DNA of 35,147 nucleotides from an uncultured Elusimicrobium sp. (GCA_937891135.1 CALAFB010000118.1:1-35147); one strand, 5' to 3'. Counted from the first letter of the stretch, positions 7,045 to 15,297 are shown. The notes: a model not told the origin generated them from the sequence alone. Numbers and translations: made by a program.

Positions 7045-8538
7045 ATGACAGAGCAGGAATTGCAAACCCTTTTTACTACTTTTTCCGCCGGGCGCACACC
7101 GGACGGGCAAGATTTTAACGCTAGCCGTATGTATACGCTTTTAGAGGAGCCGTTTTGCATTTGGTGCAATTTTCACGCCCCGCAGGAAGAAGCCGTGCCC
7201 GAATCCAACCGGTACGAAAATTTAAAAATCCGCACGGACCGTTCCGCCCGCGACGAATGGATTAAAGAAAAATTCCCGTCTGTCCACTTTGTAGAAGCCC
7301 ATACCGATACCGAACGCTTTCAAGGCACACTCGCTGCCATGGCCCGCGGGGAAAGTGCTATTGCCAATACTTCCTTGTGGAATTTGGCTGAAAACATCTA
7401 TGGCAGTATCAATTTGCTGGTCCGCTTTGAGGACCATGCCAGCCGCTTTGGAAATTACTATTACAAAATTTACCAATTTAAGCGCGCGCACGATTTAAAA
7501 GAACATTATTCGCTGCAAGTATCACTTATGAATTTAATTTTGGGGCAAATCCAATCCTATACGCCGCCCCAAGCGCGTGTACTTTTGAAAGGACGCACGG
7601 TAGATATATGGCAAGCCGACCATTTACCCCGGCTGACGAGCGAACTGGCATTTTGGCGCAATATTAAAAGCGGGCTTGCCAAGCCCGAGGCCCACAAACC
7701 GCCCAAGGCCGCCGCGGCCCCCTGGCGCGTGTATGCCAATAAACTAATGAAAGAAACCAAAGATTTAGTTCTACTGCCACATTTAAATACAGAACTGCGC
7801 CAATGCTTAAAAATTAACGGAATGTTTACAACGGACGACGTAGCCCGTGCCCCGCTTACCCAACTGCAAGAAATTTTAGAAGAACCGTTTGCCACAGAAA
7901 CATATTATAACGCCCGGGCATTTCTATACAATAAACCCATTTGGCGCAAGAAAGGATGTTTTCCCCCGCCTGCCAAAAAGTATAATTTGTATTTTGATTT
8001 TGAAGCCACAGAAACTTTTACGCGGGATAATAAATCGTTTGTATATTTAATCGGCCTATGGGATAAAGAACAAGATAAATACGTAACCTTTGTAGCCAAA
8101 ACGCCCGAAGAAGAAATTACTATCTTTGAAGATTTTTATAATTATATTAAAGATTTTGAAAATACCGCCCTGTACCATTGGACGGAATACGAAGTACGCA
8201 AAATGCGCAAACTGGCAGGTATATTTCCGCAATATGCCGAACACTTAAACAAATTGTGCGCGTTGTGTTTTGATTTAAAAGTAGCGGTCAATGATTCTTT
8301 CTACCTGCCCGCGCCCAGTTTTTCACTTAAAGCCGTAGCCCCTGTATTTGGGTTTAACTGGCGGCAAGATGACTGCGGAGCGATGGACAGTATGGTCTAT
8401 TTTACCAACTGGCTCAAAACCGGGGATGAAAATTTACTCCATAAAATTCTCATGTATAACGAAGATGACTGCAAAGCCATGCTTATTGTAGAAGAAGCCC
8501 TTAAAAAAGCGGACATTTTAGACCCGGCTGTTTTATAA
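7045..8538 (+). CDS. TM0106-like nuclease: RecB-like plus RNase H-like domains
   Basis: A 497-residue two-domain protein. The N-terminal half resembles the RecB-like PD-(D/E)XK domain of TM0106-type proteins (PFCIWCNFHAP, then GSINLLVRFED...YKIYQFKRAHD and LQVSLMN). The C-terminal part (from about 315) is a YprB-like DEDD exonuclease domain: YFDFEATET with the DxE pair, YHWTEYE, CFDLKVAV and the final YNEDDCKAM. The DEDD residues look intact. In the RecB-like part the expected acidic residues are replaced (Asn in GSINLL, Gln in YQFK) while the Lys stays, so that half may be non-catalytic. The protein probably processes DNA or RNA ends; the exact role is unknown. Monocistronic. Confidence 0.8.
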   Translation: MTEQELQTLFTTFSAGRTPDGQDFNASRMYTLLEEPFCIWCNFHAPQEEAVPESNRYENLKIRTDRSARDEWIKEKFPSVHFVEAHTDTERFQGTLAAMARGESAIANTSLWNLAENIYGSINLLVRFEDHASRFGNYYYKIYQFKRAHDLKEHYSLQVSLMNLILGQIQSYTPPQARVLLKGRTVDIWQADHLPRLTSELAFWRNIKSGLAKPEAHKPPKAAAAPWRVYANKLMKETKDLVLLPHLNTELRQCLKINGMFTTDDVARAPLTQLQEILEEPFATETYYNARAFLYNKPIWRKKGCFPPPAKKYNLYFDFEATETFTRDNKSFVYLIGLWDKEQDKYVTFVAKTPEEEITIFEDFYNYIKDFENTALYHWTEYEVRKMRKLAGIFPQYAEHLNKLCALCFDLKVAVNDSFYLPAPSFSLKAVAPVFGFNWRQDDCGAMDSMVYFTNWLKTGDENLLHKILMYNEDDCKAMLIVEEALKKADILDPAVL

Positions 8539-8545
8539 CCTTCAC

Positions 8546-8574
8546 TTGCACCTTTTGGCTGCGCGTGCTATAAT
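8546..8574 (+). promoter_or_regulatory. Promoter of the ACT gene, leaderless
   Basis: TTGCAC (8546-8551), a 17-base spacer and TGC-TATAAT (hexamer 8569-8574) end 6 bases before ATG 8581. This is the clearest leaderless promoter of the window: near-perfect -35 and -10, no room for a Shine-Dalgarno. Confidence 0.8.
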
Positions 8575-8580
8575 AAAATT

Positions 8581-8994
8581 ATGGCACTTACGATTGTTAA
8601 ACAATACAGCGTTTTCTTACTCAATGAACCTGGTACGCTTAAAAATTTTGCAGAACTTTTTGTGCGTGAACAGGTAGACATTATTGCCATGGCACAAGAT
8701 GTACGCTATGATGCTGCCGTCGTACGCGTGGCGGTCCAGCACGATAAAGGCATCAGCCACGCCTTAACCAAAGCCGGGTTTACGAGTGTAAAAACAGATG
8801 CTATTTGTTTAGATATGCCCAACCGCCTAGGGATTTTGCGCGATATTGGGGCCGTATTATCAGCACACGATATCAATATTACTACCATTTACGGCACGTC
8901 CGTAGCCGGCGGAATTACGCGTTGGATTGTAGTCGTCAACGATATTACCAAAGCCTTAAACGTATTAGAATCCAGCGGATTATTTGAATCCTGA
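8581..8994 (+). CDS. Tandem ACT-domain protein
   Basis: A 137-residue protein made of two ACT domains and nothing else: the first at about residues 5-65 (SVFLLNEPGTLKNFAELF), the second at about 72-135 (CLDMPNRLGILRDIGAVLSA). ACT domains bind amino acids or similar small ligands at domain interfaces. Stand-alone tandem ACT proteins are common in anaerobes and are thought to sense amino acids, but no target enzyme is nearby. The gene is monocistronic, with its own strong promoter and a terminator 20 bases after the stop. Confidence 0.88.
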   Translation: MALTIVKQYSVFLLNEPGTLKNFAELFVREQVDIIAMAQDVRYDAAVVRVAVQHDKGISHALTKAGFTSVKTDAICLDMPNRLGILRDIGAVLSAHDINITTIYGTSVAGGITRWIVVVNDITKALNVLESSGLFES

Positions 8995-9013
8995 TTTTTT
9001 TGGAAACCCATGC

Positions 9014-9043
9014 AAAAAGCCGCCCTGTAACAGGCGGCTTTTT
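9014..9043 (+). terminator. Bidirectional terminator after the ACT gene
   Basis: AAAAAGCCGCC...GGCGGCTTTTT gives a strong GC stem flanked by A and T runs. It serves both the ACT gene (+) and the convergent gene ending at 9063 (-). Confidence 0.9.
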
Positions 9044-9062
9044 AACTTGTAAAACAAAACGC

Positions 9063-9467
9063 TTAATCCCCTTCGTCTACAAAAATGCCTTTATCATTGT
9101 ATTTAAGCCAATGTCCGTTTTGCATTTTTACCGTTAAATACCCCTGTTCCAAATTAACAACCCCCTGGTTGTGAATCAGCGTTCGCCCGTCCGGTAATGA
9201 AAACACCATGGCCCCGCCGGAACGGCGCACCGCATCCCCTTCCGGGGTTACCCCCACTAATTTAGCGGCTCCTTCATAATACCGCCCGGAACGCAAGGCA
9301 TTTAACATACGTACCAAATCATCACACGAAGTACCATTCACTTCACATGCCATGGAGGCCTGTTTAGGTGCCGTTAAAAGGGTACTATTTACCTTAGACC
9401 GAATCTGGTCCCGCCACATATACCCCAAGATGACTAAACACACTACAATTATTAAAAATTGCTTCAT
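9063..9467 (-). CDS. Membrane-anchored protein of unknown function
   Basis: A 134-residue protein with one N-terminal hydrophobic segment (residues 3-18) that would anchor it to the inner membrane or act as signal peptide. The remainder is soluble, has two Cys close together (CEVNGTSC, about 41-48) that could form a disulfide, and ends with short beta-rich segments (TLIHNQGVVNLEQGYLTV). I do not recognise the family. It begins 3 bases after the stop of the DUF167 gene and is translated from the same mRNA. The operon partner gives no clue to function. Confidence 0.75.
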   Translation of the reverse strand: MKQFLIIVVCLVILGYMWRDQIRSKVNSTLLTAPKQASMACEVNGTSCDDLVRMLNALRSGRYYEGAAKLVGVTPEGDAVRRSGGAMVFSLPDGRTLIHNQGVVNLEQGYLTVKMQNGHWLKYNDKGIFVDEGD

Positions 9468-9470
9468 AAC

Positions 9471-9698
9471 TTAACCCCTTTTCAAAAAAATTTTAGACGG
9501 GCTGGTCGCCCCTTTAATAAGCGTAATCTTACTTTCCGGCACGCCTAAATTTTCAGCCAATATCGCACGCACGGCTTCGTTGGCCCGTCCTTGTTCAGCT
9601 GGGGCTTTGACCCAAATTTCAAAACTGTCCGGAGCTTTTTGCTCCAGCCGGTTTTTCTTTTCGCCCGCATGTACTTTTACTTTTACATACTGCCCCAT
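9471..9698 (-). CDS. DUF167/YggU family protein
   Basis: A 75-residue member of the UPF0235/DUF167 (YggU) family: VKVHAGEKKNRL at the start, IWVKAPAEQGRANEAVRAIL in the middle and ITLIKGATSPSKIFLKRG at the end, in the usual order and at the usual short length. The family's biochemical role is unknown. The promoter is TTGAAA-16-TATAAT, with the -10 6 bases before the ATG, so this is another leaderless gene. It heads a two-gene unit with the membrane-anchored protein. Confidence 0.9.
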   Translation of the reverse strand: MGQYVKVKVHAGEKKNRLEQKAPDSFEIWVKAPAEQGRANEAVRAILAENLGVPESKITLIKGATSPSKIFLKRG

Positions 9699-9704
9699 AT
9701 TGTT

Positions 9705-9732
9705 ATTATACTCAAATTCACTAAAATTTCAA
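9705..9732 (-). promoter_or_regulatory. Promoter of the DUF167 gene, leaderless
   Basis: On the minus strand TTGAAA (9727-9732), a 16-base spacer and TATAAT (9705-9710) end 6 bases before the ATG at 9698. Confidence 0.75.
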
Positions 9733-9754
9733 ATCCTTTTTTATAAAAATTACC

Positions 9755-9783
9755 TTGAAAAAGTGTCCATGCTTTATTAAAAT
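9755..9783 (+). promoter_or_regulatory. Promoter for the pilin at 10008
   Basis: TTGAAA (9755-9760), a 17-base spacer and TAAAAT (9778-9783). The predicted start near 9790 leaves a leader of about 218 bases that contains the folded element at 9805-9982. Confidence 0.65.
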
Positions 9784-9804
9784 AATAAAGAAGTTTAACA
9801 ATTA

Positions 9805-9982
9805 GATTATTTGTTGGAAGTGCAGGGAAAGCCTGCATTGCGCAAGGCGGATTTATCCGCGACGCATATTCCACTCCACAAATAATCGTCTGCTTTTGCG
9901 CCTGCCCCGCAAGGGGTAGGCGGGCGGCGATTATTGCACGGGTTAGTGGAATAGCTTAGGTAATAAAGCGTCGTCTTTTTTT
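9805..9982 (+). promoter_or_regulatory. Riboswitch-like nested leader upstream of pilin
   Basis: Fold 1: GATTATTTGTTGGA (9805-9818) pairs with TCCACAAATAATC (9875-9887), enclosing TGCAGG/CCTGCA (9821-9837) and GCGGAT/ATCCGC inside TGCG/CGCA (9839-9866). Fold 2, which reuses the same 3' strand: ATTCCACT (9868-9875) with AGTGGAAT (9945-9952), AATAATCG (9881-9888) with CGATTATT (9928-9935), and GCCTGCCCC/GGGGTAGGC (9900-9921). GACGC (9861-9865) can further pair with GCGTC (9968-9972), which is followed by seven T (9976-9982). Mutually exclusive folds next to a T-run are typical of a terminating riboswitch. It could instead be a palindromic repeat. Confidence 0.5.
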
Positions 9983-10007
9983 GCATTTTCCAACGAGGAG
10001 ATAAATT

Positions 10008-10505
10008 ATGCAAAAAGCAAAAGCAGGATTCACACTAATAGAATTATTAGTGGTAGTACTTATCATCGGTATTTTGGCCGCGGTCGCATTGCCGATGTAT
10101 CAAAAGACCGTAGAGAAAACCCGTTGGGCAGAAGCCTTCTCTATGATACACGCCATTAAAAATGCAGAAGCATTATGGATATTAGAAAATGGAATTCCTA
10201 CAGAAACTATCAGTTTTTTGGGAGAGAACGCAACCCATTCTTTAGCTATTGATATTCCCCAAACTAAAGGCCTAAAACCGACCGGCGTCATGACTAACCA
10301 TTTTTGGTATGTCGCTGCCTGTGGAACAGCAAATTGTTCAATCACATTATATCGTAATGATACAGCCCGATCGGATAATTCAAAATTGTATTTATTTTTC
10401 TGGCAACGTCACGATGGTTCTAGATATGGAGGATGTTTTCCAGAAGATTCTTATCCCGTGGGAACAGAAATTTGCGATAGGTTTAAAAAAGAATTCGGTA
10501 TTTAA
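10008..10505 (+). CDS. Type IV pilin-like protein
   Basis: A 165-residue prepilin. The leader MQKAKAG is short and basic, cleavage is expected before FTLIELLVVVLIIG, and Glu5 is present. The hydrophobic helix is followed by a variable globular domain with several Cys (AACGTANC and the late GGCF and EICD), suggesting a C-terminal disulfide loop. The start has GAGGAG 7 bases upstream. Unlike the pilins at 3965, 15822 and 34310, no repeat interrupts its leader, but it has a 218-base structured 5' UTR. It stands alone and would rely on assembly genes elsewhere. Major pilin, minor pilin and pseudopilin cannot be told apart here. Confidence 0.9.
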   Translation: MQKAKAGFTLIELLVVVLIIGILAAVALPMYQKTVEKTRWAEAFSMIHAIKNAEALWILENGIPTETISFLGENATHSLAIDIPQTKGLKPTGVMTNHFWYVAACGTANCSITLYRNDTARSDNSKLYLFFWQRHDGSRYGGCFPEDSYPVGTEICDRFKKEFGI

Positions 10506-10533
10506 AAAATTCGCATTAAAAATTTGTAAAATG

Positions 10534-10570
10534 GCACAAAACCTAAAACATTAAGTTTTAGGTTTTGTGC
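10534..10570. terminator. Bidirectional terminator, pilin / gpmI
   Basis: A 16-bp perfect stem (GCACAAAACCTAAAAC with its complement, 5-base loop) lies between the pilin stop (+) and the gpmI stop (-). Confidence 0.75.
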
Positions 10571-10600
10571 ATTCAAACAGAAATTTACAAAAACTGCTGT

Positions 10601-12157
10601 TTACTTCTTCACAATCAAACTCTTGGCCGTCATATCCGCTGGTTTTTCAATACCCATTACGTCTAAGACGGTAGCCGCCACGTCGCCCAAGTTGCCGGTT
10701 TTGGCCATTTCGGCGTTTGTGTGGTCTTTAGTGACGTACACAAAATCCACCAAGTTCGTCGTATGCGCGGTTTTGGGCATATTGATTTTGGCGTCCCACA
10801 TTTCTTCGGCGTTGCCATGGTCGGCCGTAATCAGTACCGTATATCCTTTCGCCAGCGCGGCCTCGGTTACTAGCCCGGTACATTCGTCCACTACTTCCAC
10901 GGCCTTGACGACGGATTTGAAATTGCCCGTATGGCCTACCATATCACAGTTGGCAAAATTGATGACGATAAAATCATATTTTCCGCTGTTAATTTGGTTA
11001 ATCGCCTCGTCTTTGACGATATACGCTTCCATTTCCGGGTGATCGGCAAACGTAGCCGGGTCAAAACGACCTTTCTTTTCAATGCGGTCCTCGCCGGGAT
11101 AGGGTTTAATCAACTTCCCGTTAAAGAAAGACGTTACGTGTTTGAATTTTTGGGTTTCCGCCAAGCGCAGCTGTTTTAAGCCGGCTTTGGAAATCACCTC
11201 GCCCAAGAGGTTATTCATGCCGCCGCCGTCCGTCATAGACGGGAGCGCGTTAAATTCAAACGCATCATAGTATTTCGTTAAGCCGCAATACACGCACGGT
11301 ACGCGTTTGCCGCGGTTTTTACCCGGATAATCGTCATCAATAAACGCACGGGTTAATTGAATAGCGCGGTCTTGGCGGAAGTTAAAGAAAATAACGGAAG
11401 AATTGGCTTCCATGCCTTTGTAATCGCCCAGTACCGTCGGCGGGATATATTCATCCACCATGGGGCCGCCGTCAGGCGTTTTCATCGTTTTGTAATCGGT
11501 AGTAACCACTTCTTCGGCGGTGGTACCGTGCAATCCTTCGGCGCGCACGATTAAGTTATAGGCCTTATCGGTCAAATCCCAATCTTCGCCGCGGTCCATG
11601 GCGTAGTAGCGGCCTTGAATCGTGGCAATTTGCCCCACGCCATATTCTTTGATTTTTTCTTCCAGCGTGCGGATGAAACCGACGGCACTTTGCGGCGGCG
11701 TATCACGTCCGTCGGCAAAAAAGTGAATGTAGACCTGTTTAATGCCTTGTTCGGCAGCAAACTTCAAAATCGCGTGTAAGTGGTCTTGGTGGGCGTGGAC
11801 GCCTTCGTCCTGCACCAGCCCCATCACGTGCAGCGGTTTATTATGTTGAAGACAATTTTCCACACACGCTGCAAACGGTTTAGACGTAAATAACGAACCG
11901 TCCTCAATGGTATCTTTTAAGCGTTTGAGTTCCTGAATGACAATGCGCCCGGCCCCCATATTTAAGTGCCCTACTTCGGACGAGCCCATATACCCGGCCG
12001 GCAGCCCTACCTGTTCGCCGGAGGCCTCAATTTGAGTATGCGGATATTCACGCAGATATTTATCCATATTCGGGGTTTTAGCATTCGTTACCGCATTGTA
12101 CGGCCCGGCAGCGGCATCACCCCAGCCGTCGCGGATTAAAAGTACTACTTTATTCAT
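10601..12157 (-). CDS. gpmI: 2,3-bisphosphoglycerate-independent phosphoglycerate mutase
   Basis: A 518-residue cofactor-independent enzyme that interconverts 3- and 2-phosphoglycerate in glycolysis. It belongs to the alkaline phosphatase superfamily: LLIRDGWGD at the N-terminus (metal Asp), the phosphoserine segment MGSSEVGHLNMGAGR, DGRDTPPQSA, RYYAMDRGEDW, NFRQDRA and VLITADHGNAEEMWD at the C-terminus. Length is standard. AAGGAG lies 6 bases before the ATG and overlaps the stop of the preceding exonuclease gene, so the two are translationally linked. It is the last gene of a four-gene operon started by a histidine kinase. Confidence 0.97.
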   Translation of the reverse strand: MNKVVLLIRDGWGDAAAGPYNAVTNAKTPNMDKYLREYPHTQIEASGEQVGLPAGYMGSSEVGHLNMGAGRIVIQELKRLKDTIEDGSLFTSKPFAACVENCLQHNKPLHVMGLVQDEGVHAHQDHLHAILKFAAEQGIKQVYIHFFADGRDTPPQSAVGFIRTLEEKIKEYGVGQIATIQGRYYAMDRGEDWDLTDKAYNLIVRAEGLHGTTAEEVVTTDYKTMKTPDGGPMVDEYIPPTVLGDYKGMEANSSVIFFNFRQDRAIQLTRAFIDDDYPGKNRGKRVPCVYCGLTKYYDAFEFNALPSMTDGGGMNNLLGEVISKAGLKQLRLAETQKFKHVTSFFNGKLIKPYPGEDRIEKKGRFDPATFADHPEMEAYIVKDEAINQINSGKYDFIVINFANCDMVGHTGNFKSVVKAVEVVDECTGLVTEAALAKGYTVLITADHGNAEEMWDAKINMPKTAHTTNLVDFVYVTKDHTNAEMAKTGNLGDVAATVLDVMGIEKPADMTAKSLIVKK

Positions 12158-12167
12158 AGGTTTCTCC

Positions 12168-12761
12168 TTACTGGTTCACTACCAAATCTTTCCAGCGTTT
12201 AGTTTGGAACGGTTCTAACTGTTCCAGCGTCGTAACACCGTGTTTGGATAGTTCCACCAAAAAATAATATAAGATTTGTTCGGCCATTTTCGTGTCTGCC
12301 ATGGCCCGGTGCCAACCCGCAGCACTAATGCCCAGTTTCTCGGCAATAAAACCCAAGCGGTTTTTTTCAAAGCGTCCGCTCTTTTTAGCCAGTTTTAACG
12401 TGTCCACCACCGGGCACGGCGGGAATTTCATCCCGCATTGTTCAAATTCATAACGTAAGAAGGCCAAATCAAAATCCGCATTGTGCGCTACTACTACGCA
12501 GCCGTCTAAAATCCCGGCTAATTTCGGTAATACCGCTGCAAATACGGGGGCGGTTTTGACCATTTCATTGGTAATGCCGTGAATGGCAATCACGTCCGGG
12601 TGCATGGGCATTTGCGGGTTCACTAAGGTAGCAAATTCATCTACCGGCCGCCCGCCCTGGGAAACACTCACCGCCACTTCGCAAATTCGGCCGCCTTCCA
12701 ACGGGGAAAGCCCGGTCGTTTCGGTATCTAAGCAAGCAAATTTAACCTCTTTGAGTAGCAT
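12168..12761 (-). CDS. DEDDh 3'-5' exonuclease (DnaQ-like)
   Basis: A 197-residue exonuclease of the DnaQ/polymerase III epsilon family. The catalytic residues are in CLDTETTGL (Exo I), VVAHNADFDLAFL (Exo II) and HRAMADTKM (Exo III, DEDDh type with His). There is no polymerase-binding tail like that of E. coli epsilon, so it may be the proofreading subunit or a free DNA/RNA exonuclease such as an ExoX-like enzyme. The start directly follows the stop of the upstream membrane-protein gene without a gap, and the stop overlaps the ribosome-binding site of gpmI. Enzyme class is sure; role is not. Confidence 0.92.
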   Translation of the reverse strand: MLLKEVKFACLDTETTGLSPLEGGRICEVAVSVSQGGRPVDEFATLVNPQMPMHPDVIAIHGITNEMVKTAPVFAAVLPKLAGILDGCVVVAHNADFDLAFLRYEFEQCGMKFPPCPVVDTLKLAKKSGRFEKNRLGFIAEKLGISAAGWHRAMADTKMAEQILYYFLVELSKHGVTTLEQLEPFQTKRWKDLVVNQ

Positions 12762-13475
12762 TTAATTCACCAAATAAAAACGTAAGCGCACTAAAAACCC
12801 AATAAATACCGCCCCGGTAATACACACCCCAAACGCCCACCCCGGGATATCCAACAACCGGCTTTTGCGTGCATACAAACACGCACTAATCCATATAATC
12901 AGAAAAAACGCCCAGCGAATCCCGGGCAACAGCATAATTAGGAAAAAAACCGCCCGCATGAGCCCCAGCATCCATTGTTCATCTGCCGTGGGATAATCAC
13001 GCCCGTATTTATCCTGCTCTACGCAAAAAATAAACCACCCGATCCCGCGCGTAGCCAACAAGAGCCCTACCAAAAACACCACCCACGGTTCGGCAAAAAA
13101 GTTACCGGTTTTGTACAATTCCTCAAACGGGGCAATTAGTACTAAAAACAAAACATTCACAAAATTTTTGAGAAAGAATGAAAGCGTATACCCGCCTTTT
13201 ATTTTGCCGCCCAGTTGAAAATAATAGTCCGTAAACCCGTAAAAAAGGGCAACCAAACTAATGCACAACCAACCGGGCAGCATAACTTCTTCTAAAAACG
13301 GCCATGGCCAAAAAAGGTACTGCCAGCAAAAAGCCGCCGCTAATACAAAAAAAGTAACGCTGCGTATGGCAAAAGCGCCCAACCGGCTCGTTTGCTGTAA
13401 TTGATATACTTTTTTATTAAAAAATACAAAATCTGTTAAAAATAACGCTAAAAATAACCGCCAAAATACAATCAT
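12762..13475 (-). CDS. Polytopic membrane protein, unknown
   Basis: A 237-residue protein with about six or seven hydrophobic segments and few charges. The N-terminus (LFLALFLTDFVFFNKKV) is faintly like the DUF3307 family, but the conserved His is missing, so I do not assign it. It overlaps the histidine kinase gene by 4 bases (ATGA) and directly abuts the exonuclease gene, so it is clearly part of the same operon. A role in signalling with the kinase is possible but not shown by the sequence. Confidence 0.8.
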   Translation of the reverse strand: MIVFWRLFLALFLTDFVFFNKKVYQLQQTSRLGAFAIRSVTFFVLAAAFCWQYLFWPWPFLEEVMLPGWLCISLVALFYGFTDYYFQLGGKIKGGYTLSFFLKNFVNVLFLVLIAPFEELYKTGNFFAEPWVVFLVGLLLATRGIGWFIFCVEQDKYGRDYPTADEQWMLGLMRAVFFLIMLLPGIRWAFFLIIWISACLYARKSRLLDIPGWAFGVCITGAVFIGFLVRLRFYLVN

Positions 13476-15181
13476 ACTTGCTCCTTAGGTAAAATGACCG
13501 TAAACGTACTTCCCCGGCCCGGTGCGGAAACTACTTCTAACTCTCCGCCATGCGCCTGCACCAATTGCCGGCTGATAAAAAGTCCAAGCCCGTAGCCGGG
13601 TTTTTCCGGGTCCAGCTGGTGGTATTTTTGAAAGAGCCCTTTCTGCTCCGCTTCGGACATACCTACCCCGCTGTCCTGCACACGAATAGTATACGATTTT
13701 TCATCCTGTGAAGAAACTATTTTTACAAATCCTTTTTCGGTAAATTTAACCGCATTAGATACTAAATTCATCAGCACCCGTTTTAATAGTTTGGGGTCTG
13801 CCGGCAGATGTTCCACGTCGTTTTGCAGGCTTAACTCCACGTGTTTTTGGGCAGCAACCGGGCGAACGGTATCGGCCACTTCTTGCAGTAGTACGGGTAA
13901 ATCCACAGCTTGTTTTTTCACTTGGGCCATTCCGGCTTCCAGGCGGGAAACGTCCAATACGTCCTCTAATAAAGAAGATAAATTTTGCGCGGCCTGGGCC
14001 ATTAACTGCAAATAATTTTGTCTTTCTTTCTCAGAAATTTTGCCGTTTTGTAAAATGTAAATATACCCTTGCAGCCCCATTAAAGGCGCGCGTAAATCGT
14101 GTGCTACGGCGCGGAAAACCTGCTCTTTAAGTGCACTTACCTGTGCCTGTAACCGTAAATTTTGATAATCCTTTAAATCCGCCGTCATTTGGTTAAAAGA
14201 GTTTATAAGATGTTTAAATTCCCCCCAACCTATTTCCGGGTCTACGTGTACCGCTAAATCCCCATGGCTGATTTGCGCCGCCGCTTGGGATAACGCTTCT
14301 ATCGGTTCCCCCAGCCGTTCGGCAAATGTAAGGGCCCCAAAGTAGGCTAACGTAAAAATCGTTAATAAAAATAAGGCCAACATAATATTCGTATGGTAAA
14401 TCATACGGTAGGCTTCGGATTTTAATTGCAATACCGCAATATACGCCCCCAATACCGGGGCTTGGGCATAGGCCCCCACATAGGTTTCCTGCGGAGTTTT
14501 CAAATTTTTGATGAGTGCCGATTTAGAGGCAAATGCCCGGCGTAATGTTTCGCCGTCAAAAGCGGGTTTGTATTGCAGTTCATCGGCATATACCTGGCCC
14601 TGGCTGTCCAATACATAAATATGCCCCGTAGTACCGATACGCTGCTCTTGCAAGCGTGCAATAAACTGAAAGAAACTCACCAGCCCATACAAATAATCCC
14701 CGTTAGAAAGCGGGTACAAAAACTCGCTGACCGGCATCCCTTGTACTACATCAAAATTACTGACCGATAAGTGCGGTTCCCGTGCCAGTTCCGCTAACAC
14801 CGGGTTCCCGTGCAAATCAAGCGGTTCCACCGTACGCAACACCAGGGGGTTACCCGCCCGGACTAATTCTTTCCCTTCCGCAGATAAAACAGCCAACATC
14901 AAAAAATCCGGATTCGTGGCAATTTCTTCATACAATAAGAAAGACGGATCTTGCTTTTTTTCTAAAGCCGTTGTTACCTGCGGGGCAAACGCCAGCCGGC
15001 CCGATAAATCCTCTATATGCTGGCTCATGGCAGAAGCAACCATTTCAGCCAAATTAGCATGTGTTTCCAGCAGGTTATCTTTAAGGTGCACCTGGTAATA
15101 CCCCAACAGCAGCACAAGCGGGATTAACGGGAAAAACACCACCGCTAAAAATAACTTAAATAACTTAGAAAATAAAGACAT
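13472..15181 (-). CDS. Membrane sensor histidine kinase (orphan)
   Basis: A 569-residue kinase when started at ATG 15181. Order: TM1 (about 10-27), a roughly 230-residue extracytoplasmic sensing domain of Cache-like character (GTTGHIYVLDSQGQVYAD), TM2 (about 265-285), HAMP (EPIEALSQAAAQISHGDLAV), a dimerisation helix with H-box FRAVAHDLRAPLMGLQGY, then the ATPase domain with N-box LMNLVSNAVKF, G1 QDSGVGM and G2 GYGLGLFISRQLVQAHGG. No response regulator gene lies in the window. A longer in-frame start exists, but TATAAT lies 7 bases before ATG 15181, within that extension. It leads an operon with a membrane protein, exonuclease and gpmI. The ligand is unknown. Confidence 0.93.
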   Translation of the reverse strand: MSLFSKLFKLFLAVVFFPLIPLVLLLGYYQVHLKDNLLETHANLAEMVASAMSQHIEDLSGRLAFAPQVTTALEKKQDPSFLLYEEIATNPDFLMLAVLSAEGKELVRAGNPLVLRTVEPLDLHGNPVLAELAREPHLSVSNFDVVQGMPVSEFLYPLSNGDYLYGLVSFFQFIARLQEQRIGTTGHIYVLDSQGQVYADELQYKPAFDGETLRRAFASKSALIKNLKTPQETYVGAYAQAPVLGAYIAVLQLKSEAYRMIYHTNIMLALFLLTIFTLAYFGALTFAERLGEPIEALSQAAAQISHGDLAVHVDPEIGWGEFKHLINSFNQMTADLKDYQNLRLQAQVSALKEQVFRAVAHDLRAPLMGLQGYIYILQNGKISEKERQNYLQLMAQAAQNLSSLLEDVLDVSRLEAGMAQVKKQAVDLPVLLQEVADTVRPVAAQKHVELSLQNDVEHLPADPKLLKRVLMNLVSNAVKFTEKGFVKIVSSQDEKSYTIRVQDSGVGMSEAEQKGLFQKYHQLDPEKPGYGLGLFISRQLVQAHGGELEVVSAPGRGSTFTVILPKEQV

Positions 15182-15188
15182 ATCTTTT

Positions 15189-15197
15189 ATTATAGCA
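15189..15197 (-). promoter_or_regulatory. Extended -10 of the kinase operon, leaderless
   Basis: The minus strand reads TGCTATAAT with the hexamer 7 bases from ATG 15181. There is no Shine-Dalgarno and no strong -35. Confidence 0.7.
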
Positions 15198-15228
15198 TTA
15201 TCCGGGCCGCCGTGGAGAATGATACAAT

Positions 15229-15295
15229 CTAGGTCTTTAGACCTAAAAACACCAGGGTCCAAAAACAAGGGGCCTACAGGCCCTAGGGCCCTGGG
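15229..15295. repeat. Cluster of inverted repeats between divergent genes
   Basis: TAGGTCT/AGACCTA at about 15229-15245 is followed by CCAGGG...CCCTGG enclosing AGGGGCCT/AGGCCCT. It lies between the kinase promoter (-) and the promoter of the gene at 15348 (+). It may be an operator, a terminator of antisense transcription or a mobile palindrome; the sequence does not decide. Confidence 0.5.
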
Positions 15296-15297
15296 AA

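Noticed and set aside
9805..9982. Known cyclic-di-GMP (GEMM) riboswitch before the pilin
   Set aside because: The conserved GEMM segments are not present; only the general idea of a folded pilin leader fits.
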